Below are positions 42,029 through 51,418 of a stretch of 64,000 nt of DNA, in pieces. The notes below the pieces were generated by a model that saw only the letters and a list, made by a program, of their open reading frames with translations, was not told the origin of the DNA and did not search any database. The stretch lies in assembly GCF_000426285.1 (NCBI RefSeq), contig NZ_AUFB01000002.1, positions 248,001-312,000 on the forward strand, read 5' to 3'. A program made the position numbers and the translations under genes. Position 1 is the stretch's first letter; each line of letters begins with the position of its first letter. This DNA is from Rhizobium leucaenae USDA 9039. Lineage in GTDB: Bacteria; Pseudomonadota; Alphaproteobacteria; Rhizobiales; Rhizobiaceae.

Positions 42029-42919
42029 CTAGTCAATCGGGGCCGGATGCGAGGCCAAGAATGCCTGCGCTTCCTTCTGCAGCCATTCGCAGAACAAAAC
42101 CGATTTTCGATTGCGACGGGCGCGCCGCAGCGCCACGTAATGATGGCCGCTGTCGATGAAACCCAGTGGGGCGGCGAGGCGGCCGAAGCGGATATCGTCG
42201 GTCACATAGGGCCAAGGCGCGACGCAGACGCCGAGGCCGGCACTTGCAGCCTCCAGCATGAAATAGAAATGCTCATATTCCACGCGCCCTCCGGCCTCGA
42301 CCGGCGCACCTGACCGCGACAGCCAATCACCCCAGGCGCGAAGGCGGGTTCTGGTATGAAGCTGCGGAACGCCTGCGAAATTCCCGGCAGCGGTTTTTAT
42401 GAGGGGAGGCGACAGAACCGGGCCTGTCTGCTCCGGAAAAAGCGAGATAACCTCGGCGCCCTGGGGCCAGGGCGCCGCGCCGACCCGAATCGCAACATCG
42501 AACCCGTCTCGCGTAAAATCGACCGGACGAGACGACGCCGTCAGCCGAACCTCGATATTGGGATACTCCGCCTGAAACCGGTAAAGCCGCGGGATCAGCC
42601 AACGCATGGTAAAGGTGCCGGGGCAGGAGACATCGAGCGATCCCTCTTCCGTATCGGCAACCGACCGCACCGACATGTCGATCTGATCGAAAGCGGAGAC
42701 CAAGCCGGATAACAGGGTCGAACCCGCCTCCGTCAGCCGCAGTTTGTTCTTCGGTCCCTCGAACAGCGGCACGCCCAGCACATCCTCGAGATGCTGGATC
42801 TGACGGCTCACGGCGCTATGCGTCACGTTCAGCTCGTCAGCCGCGAGCGTCATCCGTCCATGCCGGCCGGCGGCTTCGAAGGCACGTAATGCGTTCAGAG
42901 ATGGGATGCGGCGGGCCAT
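42029..42919 (-). CDS. LysR family transcriptional regulator (GcvA-like)
   Basis: The 296-residue regulator has a LysR winged helix: SLNALRAFEAAGRHGRMTLAADELNVTHSAVSRQIQHLEDVLGVPLFEG, and a periplasmic-binding-like effector domain with GcvA-like motifs (CPGTFTMRWLIPRLYRFQAEYPNIEVRL). The ATG at 42919 gives the family-like MARRIPSLNALRAFE; the much longer frame to 43918 crosses the divergent gene and is rejected. It is divergent from a methyltransferase gene, 168 bp away, which it probably controls. Confidence 0.9.
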   Translation of the reverse strand: MARRIPSLNALRAFEAAGRHGRMTLAADELNVTHSAVSRQIQHLEDVLGVPLFEGPKNKLRLTEAGSTLLSGLVSAFDQIDMSVRSVADTEEGSLDVSCPGTFTMRWLIPRLYRFQAEYPNIEVRLTASSRPVDFTRDGFDVAIRVGAAPWPQGAEVISLFPEQTGPVLSPPLIKTAAGNFAGVPQLHTRTRLRAWGDWLSRSGAPVEAGGRVEYEHFYFMLEAASAGLGVCVAPWPYVTDDIRFGRLAAPLGFIDSGHHYVALRRARRNRKSVLFCEWLQKEAQAFLASHPAPID

Positions 42920-43087
42920 GTGAGATTTCCGAACAAGTTTTGTTCGATCATATCGGTTTTCTTCCTGCATGCCATAATGTTTTGTCCTGCTTACAAAGTA
43001 TTTTTTCTCACTAAGGGAACAATGAAGTTCTGAATGCGAGAGCCACGGGGCTGTTAGCGCAACCAGACAAAAGAGGATGAAGATAGG

Positions 43088-43870
43088 ATGCTCAACAGAC
43101 ATCAGGACGGCAGCGCCGGTGACGCAAATTATGGCGTCATTGGCGCGAACTACGTGAAATACCGCCAGCCGGATCCGCATATTGCGGCGTTTATCCATGC
43201 TGCATTGGGCAATGCCCGTAGCGTTCTGAATGTCGGTGCCGGCGCCGGCTCCTATGAGCCCATTGATCGCGCGGTGACGGCGGTTGAGCCGTCCGCTTCG
43301 ATGCGGGCGCAACGGCCGGCGCATTTGCCCGCCGCCATCGATGCCACCGCCGAGAAGCTTCCCTTCGCAGACGGCAGTTTCGATGCCTGCATGGCGACAT
43401 TCACCGTGCATCAGTGGTCCGATCTGCCGGGAGGGCTCGCCGAGATGCGGCGGGTGACGCGCGGTCCCATCCTGATCCTGACCGCCGACCCCGAAGAGCT
43501 CGATCGCTTCTGGCTCGTCGATTATGCACCCGAGGTGATCGCGGTAGAGGCACGCCGTTATCCGCAAATGGCGATTATCAGCGAGGGATTGGGCGGCAAT
43601 GCCAAGGTCATTCCGGTGCCGATCCCGCTCAATTGCACGGACGGTTTCGGCGAGGCCTATTATGGGCGTCCGGAACGCCTGCTGGAGCCGGGTGCCCGTC
43701 TCGCCAATTCCGCCTGGAGCTTCGTCGATGCTTCGATCGGCGACCGCTTCGTGGCCGATCTCGGACGCGATCTTGAGGACGGTACATGGGATGCCAAATA
43801 CGGGCATCTGCGCATGCAGCCGGAATTCGAGGGGTCGCTGAAGCTGGTCGTAAGTGGCGGACGATCCTGA
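43088..43870 (+). CDS. SAM-dependent methyltransferase (class I)
   Basis: The 260-residue protein has the SAM-binding motif I VLNVGAGAGSYEP, motif II-like AVEPSASMRAQRP, and ATAEKLPFADGSFDACMATFTVHQW, as in the UbiE/type 11 group. The methyl acceptor is unknown. Its start at 43088 lies divergent from the LysR gene, so it is the likely target of that regulator. Confidence 0.87.
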   Translation: MLNRHQDGSAGDANYGVIGANYVKYRQPDPHIAAFIHAALGNARSVLNVGAGAGSYEPIDRAVTAVEPSASMRAQRPAHLPAAIDATAEKLPFADGSFDACMATFTVHQWSDLPGGLAEMRRVTRGPILILTADPEELDRFWLVDYAPEVIAVEARRYPQMAIISEGLGGNAKVIPVPIPLNCTDGFGEAYYGRPERLLEPGARLANSAWSFVDASIGDRFVADLGRDLEDGTWDAKYGHLRMQPEFEGSLKLVVSGGRS

Positions 43871-43981
43871 TCCCCATCGAGAGACGAAGGTTTGTCCTCT
43901 GCCGTTCGGCGAGGGCAAACTTGAAAGGCGCAGGGACCGTTCGCCAAGGTGTGTTGGGTGAACGACCCCTGGGTCGACATA

Positions 43982-45046
43982 TTATTGGCGAGGCATCCGC
44001 CGCCTTGTTTGCGCGGCTAGGGCCAGTTCTTCCAATGTGCGGACGGACGTCGGCCAATCAATGCATCCGTCGGTGATGCTTTGGCCATAGACCAGCGCTT
44101 TACCGGGAATGAGATCCTGGCGACCGCCGACGATGTTGCTTTCCATCATCATGCCTTTGATGCGACGGTCGCCGGCGGATATCTGCTCTGCGACGGAGCT
44201 GACAACCATCGGCTGGTTCTCGGGGTTCTTGCCGCTATTGGCATGGCTGGCATCGATGATGATCCGCGGGTCAAGTCCGGCTTGCTGAGCCTGCGCCGAT
44301 ACCGCTTGCACGCTCGCCGCGTCATAGTTGGGTTGCTTGCCGCCGCGCAGTATGAGGTGGCAATCCTCGTTGCCGCGTGTGGAGGCAATCGCTGCAAGCC
44401 CTTCCTTGGTCACGGCCGGGAAATGATGCGGCTGCGAGGCTGCCACGATCGCATCGAGCGCGATCCTGACGTCGCCATTCGTGCCGTTCTTGAAGCCGAC
44501 AGGACATGAAAGACCCGAAGCGAGCTGGCGATGAACCTGGCTCTCGGTCGTCCTTGCGCCGATCGCACCCCAGCTTACCAGGTCGGAAATGTACTGCGGC
44601 GTGATCGTGTCGAGATATTCACAGCCCGCCGGCAGCCCGATTTCGTTGACGTCGACCAGAAGGCTTCTGGCGATGCGTAATCCCTCTTCGATGCGGTAGC
44701 TGCCGTCGAGATGAGGATCGTTGATGAGACCCTTCCAGCCGACCGTGGTTCGAGGCTTCTCGAAATAGACCCGCATGATGATTTCGAGATGCTCGGCGAA
44801 GCGGTCGCGCTGTTCCTTCAAGCGGGCGGCGTAGTCGCGCGCCGCGACGGGGTCGTGGATGGAGCAGGGGCCGATCACCACGATCAATCGATCATCGTCA
44901 TTGTTCAGGATGTGGTGAACGGCGCTGCGCGTTTCCGTCACGGTCGTGGTGACGGCCTCGTCCCGCGGGATCTCAGCTATAATGCTGGCGGGCGGGGTGA
45001 GGGCAGCGATCTCGACAATTCGCAAATCATCAGTGGAATTCAACAC
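43982..45046 (-). CDS. aroG: 3-deoxy-7-phosphoheptulonate synthase, class I (AroG type)
   Basis: The 354-residue enzyme makes DAHP from PEP and erythrose-4-phosphate, the first step to aromatic amino acids. Class I motifs are VIGPCSIHDPVAARDYA, RVYFEKPRTTVGWKGLINDP, SHANSGKNPENQP and GVMVE-like GMMMESNIVGG. It starts at GTG 45046 with an AAAGGAA site. Most rhizobia rely on a class II (plant-like) enzyme, so this may be an extra copy. A leader peptide with Phe-Tyr-Trp-Tyr and a terminator lie upstream. Confidence 0.93.
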   Translation of the reverse strand: MLNSTDDLRIVEIAALTPPASIIAEIPRDEAVTTTVTETRSAVHHILNNDDDRLIVVIGPCSIHDPVAARDYAARLKEQRDRFAEHLEIIMRVYFEKPRTTVGWKGLINDPHLDGSYRIEEGLRIARSLLVDVNEIGLPAGCEYLDTITPQYISDLVSWGAIGARTTESQVHRQLASGLSCPVGFKNGTNGDVRIALDAIVAASQPHHFPAVTKEGLAAIASTRGNEDCHLILRGGKQPNYDAASVQAVSAQAQQAGLDPRIIIDASHANSGKNPENQPMVVSSVAEQISAGDRRIKGMMMESNIVGGRQDLIPGKALVYGQSITDGCIDWPTSVRTLEELALAAQTRRRMPRQ

Positions 45047-45082
45047 GGTATTGGTTCCTTTTTGGGGTCATACCGTGCCGAC

Positions 45083-45111
45083 AAAAAAGCCGCCAGGTAG
45101 GACTAGCGGCT
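45083..45111 (-). terminator. Attenuator terminator upstream of aroG
   Basis: On the minus strand AGCCGC (45111-45106) and GCGGCT (45093-45088) form a stem followed by TTTTTT. It lies between the leader peptide stop and the aroG start, where a conditional terminator is expected. Confidence 0.65.
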
Positions 45112-45142
45112 GTTCGGGTCTATGTCATTGCGTCGATTTTAC

Positions 45143-45217
45143 CTACGCACGGGCCCGCCTCCGCTGAGAGCAGCGGTACCAATAAAATCGCGAGGCATTT
45201 GCGTAGGTGAATGACAT
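45143..45217 (-). CDS. Aromatic leader peptide of aroG
   Basis: An ATG at 45217 opens 24 codons, MSFTYANASRFYWYRC then SQRRRARA and TAG. Six aromatic residues include the run Phe-Tyr-Trp-Tyr (codons 11-14, 45176-45187). The start and end of the leader pair: ACCTACGCA (45141-45149) with TGCGTAGGT (45200-45208), and ATGTCATT (45122-45129) with AATGACAT (45210-45217). Ribosome stalling at the run would break this pairing, and a terminator hairpin follows. This is the layout of translational attenuation by aromatic aminoacyl-tRNA supply. Confidence 0.7.
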   Translation of the reverse strand: MSFTYANASRFYWYRCSQRRRARA

Positions 45218-45583
45218 GCGGCGTCTCTACGACAAAAAAGTCGGCTTGTCGATGATGTTGAGGGCATTGCCACAATCTTCACCCCGGCGGCTTGCCGCTT
45301 TTGCAGCACGACCGTCCGGAACCGCTGCCAGCCTCTTCGGCCTGCGGCGAATTTACCAGATAATGCGATCAGTGTTGGCGTTGAGAATTCACCGCCGCAG
45401 ACCAATATTATATATAATATGACAAAAATAAAATTCTACCTTCGGATGTTGACAATCCGATGAATAGCGATCAGGGAGTGTAGGCGAAGCCCGTCCCGGA
45501 AGGACCGGCCCAACTTCGCTGGAAGTCAGGCCGGCCTCCATCCGATCAGGGGTCAAGTCAGATCAGATCTCAGAAATGAGGTC
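45218..45583. other. Intergenic region, aroG leader promoter and end of the porin gene
   Basis: About 365 bp with no supported gene. The part next to the leader should hold the aroG promoter. A very AT-rich stretch is at 45405-45432, and a GC-rich imperfect hairpin (about 45510-45540) follows the porin stop on the minus strand, without a T run. Confidence 0.5.
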
Positions 45584-46651
45584 TTAGAAGCTACGCTGGA
45601 AGCGCAGAACGCCAGCCCACTGGTCCTGGTTGATGGAGTCCCAGTTGGTGTAGGAAACTTCCGGCTGAACCAGCAGGTTCTTGACCGGGTTCCAACGGAG
45701 GTTGGCGGTAGCTGCGAAGATCTTCGAGTCGGTGTAGGCAACCTGAGCGTTGGCCTGCAGCTTGTTGTTGATCGGAACGGTGACGCCGCCCCAAACAGCC
45801 CAATCGCCCCAGCCGATGCCCTTGGCCGGGCCTGCGCCGTTCGAGCTGGCGTACTTGTTCAGCTTGTCGCCGTCCGTGTTCCAGCCGCCCATGATGAACG
45901 CCTTGAAGACGCCGAAGTCGGCATCGGCGCGAGCCTTGATAGCACCTTCTTCGACGATCGAGTCGTAACCGCCGACGATCTTGAAGCCGAAGTTGCCAGC
46001 CTTATAGCCAACACCTGCGACAACGTCCGGAGCGTAATGGTCCGAGCTGTCTTCGCCGTTGACGCCGGTTGCGCCAGCGCCGGAATTGGAATCTTCAAGC
46101 GAGATCACTGCCGTGAAGCCGTTGCCGGCGTCGTAGCTGTAGGTGATCTGATTGAGTTCGTACGGGCCGTCATAGACCACGTCGTCGTTGATGACGTTGC
46201 CGGCATAACCCATGTACAGGTTGTACTGCGAGTCCTGCTTACCAATGAGGAAGCCGCCGAGGCTGATGTTAGCCCAAAGCAGCTTGGTGGTCGTTGCGTT
46301 GCCGTCGTTCCAGTCGAAACGGTAGACGGTGTTGGTCTTCAGCGGACCGTATTCGGTGTCCGTTGCAGTGTCGACGCTGAGCTGAGCGCGGGTGTGCCAG
46401 TAGGTGCCGCGGTCGCCGGCCGGACCGGGATTGTAGGCGTTGTACCAGCCGCCTTCGGTACGGACCATGCCGCCGATCTTGAGGCAGGTTTCGGTGCCCG
46501 GGATGAAGAAGTAGCCTGCACCGTATGCGTCGCAAATGCGGACGTATTCGAGCGGTTCCGGCTCAGCGGCAACGACAGCGTCGGCTGCCTGAGCGCCGGA
46601 AACTGCTACGAGCGCAGCAGCGGAGCCGAGAAGAAGGCTCTTGATATTCAT
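45584..46651 (-). CDS. Outer membrane porin, RopA-like
   Basis: The 355-residue protein has a signal peptide (ending AQAAD), the alphaproteobacterial porin start VRICDAYGAGYFFIPGTETCLKIGGMVR with its Cys pair, many alternating beta strands, and the C-terminal Phe (GVLRFQRSF) needed for outer membrane insertion. It should form a trimeric general porin like rhizobial RopA. The start at 46651 begins the signal peptide. Confidence 0.93.
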   Translation of the reverse strand: MNIKSLLLGSAAALVAVSGAQAADAVVAAEPEPLEYVRICDAYGAGYFFIPGTETCLKIGGMVRTEGGWYNAYNPGPAGDRGTYWHTRAQLSVDTATDTEYGPLKTNTVYRFDWNDGNATTTKLLWANISLGGFLIGKQDSQYNLYMGYAGNVINDDVVYDGPYELNQITYSYDAGNGFTAVISLEDSNSGAGATGVNGEDSSDHYAPDVVAGVGYKAGNFGFKIVGGYDSIVEEGAIKARADADFGVFKAFIMGGWNTDGDKLNKYASSNGAGPAKGIGWGDWAVWGGVTVPINNKLQANAQVAYTDSKIFAATANLRWNPVKNLLVQPEVSYTNWDSINQDQWAGVLRFQRSF

Positions 46652-47058
46652 AAAAACTCCAATCCGATATAGATTGGGCACAGGCCATCGCGCCGAAAAA
46701 TCGACGTGCCTCACCCTATCCCTGTTAAAAACCCCGACTCGGGAGAAGCAGGCCCCACCCGCTTCTGCGCGCCATTAAGCCTGAGTTCCTGCAAAATTAT
46801 ATGATATATTTTTGCCAGAATGACGTTTTCGTGATTTTTCATTTTTAGTTGCAGGGATGCAACATTTGCAAACACAGATAGTAAGTTTGCCGTAATATTG
46901 TCTGCGCAATAATCACTTTGAGATAGGAAGTGTGTCCGCCGTCAAGGACAATGTTCGAAGACGCGCACGTTCAACCTGAACGGCTGCATGCGAATAGAAC
47001 GACGCCGACGCCGACGTCGCCAGATGGACTTAGGTGTGGTGAGCTGAAGAGCGCCCGA
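46652..47058. other. Long region upstream of the porin gene
   Basis: About 400 bp with no supported gene. Near 46790-46820 it is AT-rich with a TATAAT on the minus strand, which would give the porin mRNA a 5' leader of about 140 bases. Long leaders of porin genes are typical sRNA targets; no specific site is identified. Confidence 0.45.
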
Positions 47059-47424
47059 TTAATACAGAGCGGTTCGCTTCGAAGTCGGCGATATCAGCCT
47101 GCTCAGCATGGCGCCGATTGCGATGCCCCAAAGGCCGCCGGACATGTCGACGATGATATCCATCGAAGAGCCGTAACTTCCAGTCGCCAGAAAATGCGAC
47201 AGGCCAAGCACCGAGACACTGCCGATCATCAATAGGCAGGTGAACGAAGGCGACTGCGGATAAGCAAGTCGAGCCAACATGCCCGCGACGCAAAGTGCGC
47301 CGGCACGATACATGTTGAAGGGATCACCAAGTTGGGCCTGCAAATTGAGATGCGCAAGGGTCACCGCAACGAGTGCCGCGATGTAGCTCCAAGCGAGAAT
47401 TTTCAAAAACCGACCTGATATCAT
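47059..47424 (-). CDS. Small VanZ-like membrane protein
   Basis: The 121-residue protein has four predicted membrane helices (about 7-24, 40-55, 62-80, 90-108), with YPQSPSFTCLLMIGSVSVLGLSHFLATG and DIIVDMSGGLWGIAIG, the latter similar to the VanZ-like pattern. Function unknown. The ATG at 47424 (MISGRFLKILAWS) is used. It lies downstream of the cysN terminator on the same strand and so is probably expressed alone. Confidence 0.65.
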   Translation of the reverse strand: MISGRFLKILAWSYIAALVAVTLAHLNLQAQLGDPFNMYRAGALCVAGMLARLAYPQSPSFTCLLMIGSVSVLGLSHFLATGSYGSSMDIIVDMSGGLWGIAIGAMLSRLISPTSKRTALY

Positions 47425-47582
47425 GGGGCTATTGTACAGCAATGACCAACCGAAACTCCAGTCTCAGGTCTTTCTCAGCAGTTGCGATTGCCGTCTTGCG
47501 GTGCACACATTTTGTGTGTTCGCGAAATATATTGTTGCGCGCCAGGCAAAGCTGAAGGCGCTCACAGCTCAGATTTTCACCA

Positions 47583-47606
47583 AAAAGGGGCCCGCGGGCC
47601 CCTTTT
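47583..47606 (-). terminator. Terminator after cysN
   Basis: A perfect 24 bp palindrome with AAAAGGGGCCCG and CGGGCCCCTTTT arms, continuing in T on the minus strand. Confidence 0.8.
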
Positions 47607-47626
47607 CATCAGGAATCTAACGCCGA

Positions 47627-49111
47627 TCAGATATCGCTGGCGGCGTTTGCCCAAATTTCCGCCGCCTGTGCTGCGGTCACGCGGCGGACTTCGGTTTCGT
47701 CGCGGCGGCTGGAGAAGAGTTCGCTGGCCATGATCTGATCCGCAAGATCGGCTGGCAGCGACAGGAGCACGCGTTGGCCATCCTTATGGATGCCGCCGAG
47801 GTCGGCGCGCTTGCCGGTGATCATGCCGCCGGCCACCGTGTTGTTGCTTTCGGGGTCGATCAGGATGAAGGAGCCCGTCGAGCGGTTCTGGTCGTAGGGA
47901 TCAAACACCGCAGCTTCGTCGAAGGAGAGACGGACCTTACCGATCGCGTTCATCCACAGCGACTGTGCGGGTGCCCAGGCGCCGGTCTTCAGCTCGAGTT
48001 GAGCGATCGGCTGCACCTGCACGCGCTGGCGGCGGCTGCCGCTCTTCAGCCAATAGCGTTTGCCGGGCTCGATACCTTCCGGCTGCAGCGCAACGATCTG
48101 CGCGTCGAACGAGAGGCCGGATTGCGGCTGGCTGTCGATGGCGACGATCATGTCACCGCGCGACACGTCCACCTGCCGGTCGAGCACGAGCGTGATAGCA
48201 TCTCCTGCGACGGCTGCATTGCGGACGAGATCGAAGGTGACGATCTTGGAAACGTTGGCGACCATGCCCGACGGCAGGATCATGACACTGTCGCCCGGCT
48301 TTACCGAACCGCCGGCAACGGTGCCCTGATAGCCGCGGAAGCTTTCGCCCGGCCGCGACACGCGCTGAACCGAAAGGCGGAAGCCGACCGCCTGTGCCGA
48401 ACGCACGGTGGCAAGTTCCAGCGTCTCGACCAGCGTCGGACCGGTGTACCACGGCATGGCGGCCTGGCCCGAATAGACGACGTTCTCGCCCTTCAGCGCC
48501 GACATGGGGATGGCGGTGATCTGCTTGACGCCGAGCGACAGAGCGAATTCGCGGAAATCATGCGAAATCTTCTCGAAACCTGCGCGGTCGTAGTTCGTCA
48601 GGTCGATCTTGTTGATGGCAAGCACGAACTGCTTGATGCCGAGCAGCGAAGCGATCGTCGCATGGCGGCGCGTCTGTTCGAGGATGCCCATGCGCGCGTC
48701 GACCAGCAGCACCGCGAGATCGGCGGTGGAGGCGCCGGTCGCCATGTTGCGGGTATATTGCTCATGGCCGGGCGTGTCGGCGACGATGAAGGAGCGCTTG
48801 TCGGTCGAGAAATAGCGGTAGGCGACATCGATGGTGATGCCCTGTTCGCGCTCGGCCTGAAGGCCGTCAAGCAGAAGTGCGAAGTCGGGCAGGCCGAGAT
48901 CGTTCTGCTTGCCGGTGGAATCGCGCTGCAGCGTGGCGGCTTGGTCTTCCTTGACGGCCTTGGTGTCCCAGAGCAGACGGCCGATCAGCGTGGATTTGCC
49001 GTCATCGACGCTGCCGCAGGTGATCAGGCGAAGCGGGCGCGTATCGCGCACTGCCTTGGCGGGCTCGGAGGCCGGCAGGGTGACGACGTTTGCGGTTGCG
49101 GCTGCGGTCAT
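47627..49111 (-). CDS. cysN: Sulfate adenylyltransferase GTPase subunit
   Basis: The 494-residue GTPase drives sulfate activation with CysD. It has the P-loop GSVDDGKST (33-41), the switch REQGITIDVAYR and DTPGHEQY, and the NKID specificity motif. Two beta-barrel domains follow, as in elongation factors. There is no C-terminal APS kinase (CysC) domain. The start at 49111 lies one base after the cysD stop. Confidence 0.95.
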   Translation of the reverse strand: MTAAATANVVTLPASEPAKAVRDTRPLRLITCGSVDDGKSTLIGRLLWDTKAVKEDQAATLQRDSTGKQNDLGLPDFALLLDGLQAEREQGITIDVAYRYFSTDKRSFIVADTPGHEQYTRNMATGASTADLAVLLVDARMGILEQTRRHATIASLLGIKQFVLAINKIDLTNYDRAGFEKISHDFREFALSLGVKQITAIPMSALKGENVVYSGQAAMPWYTGPTLVETLELATVRSAQAVGFRLSVQRVSRPGESFRGYQGTVAGGSVKPGDSVMILPSGMVANVSKIVTFDLVRNAAVAGDAITLVLDRQVDVSRGDMIVAIDSQPQSGLSFDAQIVALQPEGIEPGKRYWLKSGSRRQRVQVQPIAQLELKTGAWAPAQSLWMNAIGKVRLSFDEAAVFDPYDQNRSTGSFILIDPESNNTVAGGMITGKRADLGGIHKDGQRVLLSLPADLADQIMASELFSSRRDETEVRRVTAAQAAEIWANAASDI

Positions 49112-49112
49112 C

Positions 49113-50066
49113 TCAGAAATATCCTTCACGCTTCTTCTTTTCCATGGAGCCGGATTGGTCGCGGTCGATAGCGCGTCCCTGTCGTTCGGAAACGGTGGCA
49201 ATTTCCAGCTCTGCAATAACGTCTTCAAGGGTGGTGGCAGTCGAGCGGATCGCGCCCGTCAGCGGGAAGCAGCCGAGTGTACGGAAGCGGATGACCTCCT
49301 CGCGCTTGACTTCGCCGGGCAGCAGTTCAAGCCGCGGATCGGCGGCCATGATCATCATGCCGTCGCGTTCGACGACCGGGCGTTTCTCGGCGAAATAGAG
49401 CGGCACGATCGGAATGTCCTCGGCCTGGATGTAGCGCCAGATATCGACCTCGGTCCAGTTCGACAGCGGGAAGACGCGGACGCTTTCGCCCTTGCGGATC
49501 TGACCGTTATAGACATTCCAGAGTTCCGGACGCTGATTGCGGGGATCCCAGCGATGGTCCGGCGTGCGGAAGGAGTAGATGCGCTCCTTGGCGCGCGAGG
49601 CCTCTTCGTCGCGGCGGGCACCGCCGAAAGCGGCGTCGAATTGACCTGCGTCGAGCGCCTGGCGCAACGCTTCCGTCTTCATGATGTCGGTGTAGCGTGC
49701 TGAACCATGGGTGAATGGCGTGATGTTTTCTGCCTTGCCGCGCGGATTGATGTGTTCGATCAGGTCGAGGTCGTATCGCTTCACGATCTCGTCGCGGAAG
49801 GTGATCATCTCGGCGAATTTCCAGCCGGTGTTCACATGCAGCAGCGGGAAGGGCACGCGGCCGGGATAAAAGGCCTTGCGGGCCAGATGCAGCAGCACGG
49901 AGGAATCCTTGCCTATCGAATACAGCATCACCGGACGCTCGAATTCGGCCGCCACTTCGCGGAAGATGTGGATCGACTCGTTTTCCAGCGCCTTGAGATG
50001 CGGGTCGAGCGGCGGCTTGGTGCTCTGCGGATTGGAGAGTTCCGTATCCGGACGGCTATCGGGCAT
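49113..50066 (-). CDS. cysD: Sulfate adenylyltransferase small subunit
   Basis: The 317-residue PP-loop enzyme forms APS from sulfate and ATP. It has [17 protein letters not shown], then [21 protein letters not shown] and a C-terminal end typical of CysD ([13 protein letters not shown]). The start at 50066 ([12 protein letters not shown]) is used; the open frame to 50324 lies inside cysH. It is followed by cysN. Confidence 0.95.
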   Translation of the reverse strand: MPDSRPDTELSNPQSTKPPLDPHLKALENESIHIFREVAAEFERPVMLYSIGKDSSVLLHLARKAFYPGRVPFPLLHVNTGWKFAEMITFRDEIVKRYDLDLIEHINPRGKAENITPFTHGSARYTDIMKTEALRQALDAGQFDAAFGGARRDEEASRAKERIYSFRTPDHRWDPRNQRPELWNVYNGQIRKGESVRVFPLSNWTEVDIWRYIQAEDIPIVPLYFAEKRPVVERDGMMIMAADPRLELLPGEVKREEVIRFRTLGCFPLTGAIRSTATTLEDVIAELEIATVSERQGRAIDRDQSGSMEKKKREGYF

Positions 50067-50193
50067 TTCTAACTCCAGAACTTCAGATGGTTCCGACCGG
50101 GAGGCTGGCCGGAATAGTAGGTGCGTTGGTTCCCGACAGGCTGGCGGCAGGTTCAACTGCGCCTCGACCGGTGCCGGGACCCGGCGGGATATC

Positions 50194-50928
50194 TCACTGT
50201 GCGGCGGCTGCTTCCTCATGAACATGCAGGCCGCATTCGCGCTTCTCGTCGTTTTCCCACCACCAGCGGCCGGCCCGCTCGGGCTCGCCCGGTTTGATGG
50301 CGCGGGTGCAGGGTTCACAGCCAATAGAGGGATAGCCGCGCTGGTGCAACGGGTTCACCGGCACACCGTTGTCGGCGACATAGGCGCGGATCACGTCAAT
50401 GTCCCAGTCGGCAAGGGGATTGACCTTGATGAGATTGCGCTCCGGGTCGTATTCGGCAAAAGGCGTATCGGCGCGATTGGCCGACTGGCCGCGGCGCAGG
50501 CCGGTGACCCAGATCGTGGCACCGGAAAGTGCGCGCGCAAGCGGCTTCAGCTTGCGCACGCCACAACAGGCATGCCTGGCTTCCACGCTTTCGTAGAAAC
50601 CGTTGAGGCCATATTTCTCCGCATAAGCATCGATATCGGCCTGCTCCGGCTCGTAACGGCTGATACGGATGTCGTATTGGTTTTCCGTTTCGTCAATCAG
50701 CTTGAGCGTCTCGGGAAAAAGACGGCCGGTCTGCAGCGTTGCCACTTCGATCGGCAGGCGATGGTTGCCGATCTCCGCCGTGATGACCTGATCTTCGATC
50801 CCGAGGGAGGTTGTAAAGACGGCATGGCCGCCAAGCCCCGCGATCAAAGACAGGCGGCCGGCCAGATCAAGCGCCGCCAACTGGCTGTTCAGCGTTCCGG
50901 CTTCTTCGATAGGATTGATGGCAGTCAT
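50194..50928 (-). CDS. cysH: APS reductase (adenylyl-sulfate, thioredoxin-dependent)
   Basis: The 244-residue enzyme reduces activated sulfate to sulfite. The Cys pairs Cys121-Cys122 and Cys204-x2-Cys207 bind a 4Fe-4S cluster, a mark of APS rather than PAPS reductases, and the catalytic Cys is in ECGLH near the C-terminus. This agrees with the lack of a CysC kinase here. It is first in the cysH-cysD-cysN order. Confidence 0.94.
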   Translation of the reverse strand: MTAINPIEEAGTLNSQLAALDLAGRLSLIAGLGGHAVFTTSLGIEDQVITAEIGNHRLPIEVATLQTGRLFPETLKLIDETENQYDIRISRYEPEQADIDAYAEKYGLNGFYESVEARHACCGVRKLKPLARALSGATIWVTGLRRGQSANRADTPFAEYDPERNLIKVNPLADWDIDVIRAYVADNGVPVNPLHQRGYPSIGCEPCTRAIKPGEPERAGRWWWENDEKRECGLHVHEEAAAAQ

Positions 50929-51418
50929 GGAGATTCCTGTCCTGATATTGCCGGGGAGTATCGCAGCTTGTCAGGGGGGCGGACAGAAAAATGGATTTCG
51001 AAAGCGAGGGAATAGAGAGCAAATATCTCCATGAAGCCGCTTCCATACGGAAAAGCGACCGCCTCGGCTGTTAACCAAGACGTTTTGCCCTCTGAGGCCG
51101 GTCGGCGTAGCGGCACCGATAAGACTAGTCATATCTAAGTGCTTGCTTTAATGTCTATAGAAATAGTAGGGTTACACGCGGCTTGTCAAATGGAAATCGG
51201 AAGTGATGGTCAAAATGATGCGGAACGCGGAATTTTGCCCTAAACTACGGGCATATCGATAAGAATGAAAACAAGGCTGGGTTGCCGGCACGGCCCAAGC
51301 TTTTCGTTATCCGCGTGTTGATGCGGGATGAAAGCTTGGCGAAACTATTGAGAGTTCCGAAACGATGTGGCCGGATGTATCGGGTTGAGCGCATCGTATG
51401 TGTGTGTAGCGGTTCGAA
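50929..51418. other. Divergent region of cysH and the Rrf2 regulator gene
   Basis: About 490 bp with no supported gene. A candidate operator sits at 51155-51166 (CTAT, AGAA, ATAG, followed by TAGGG). Given the Rrf2-type regulator next door, this region probably carries cysteine-responsive control of cysHDN. Confidence 0.45.
51155..51166. promoter_or_regulatory. Possible Rrf2/CymR-type operator
   Basis: Inverted repeat CTAT, AGAA, ATAG in an AT-rich segment about 230 bp upstream of cysH and 250 bp upstream of the Rrf2 gene. Weak support by motif. Confidence 0.3.

Noticed and set aside
42920..43918. Extension of the LysR frame to 629 codons
   Set aside because: The extra 333 codons lie antisense to the methyltransferase gene, lack family features, and the LysR start at 42919 is clear.
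45207..45422. 71-codon plus-strand frame upstream of aroG
   Set aside because: It overlaps the leader peptide on the other strand, lacks a ribosome binding site and resembles no family.
47774..49171. 465-codon plus-strand open frame
   Set aside because: Antisense shadow of cysN.
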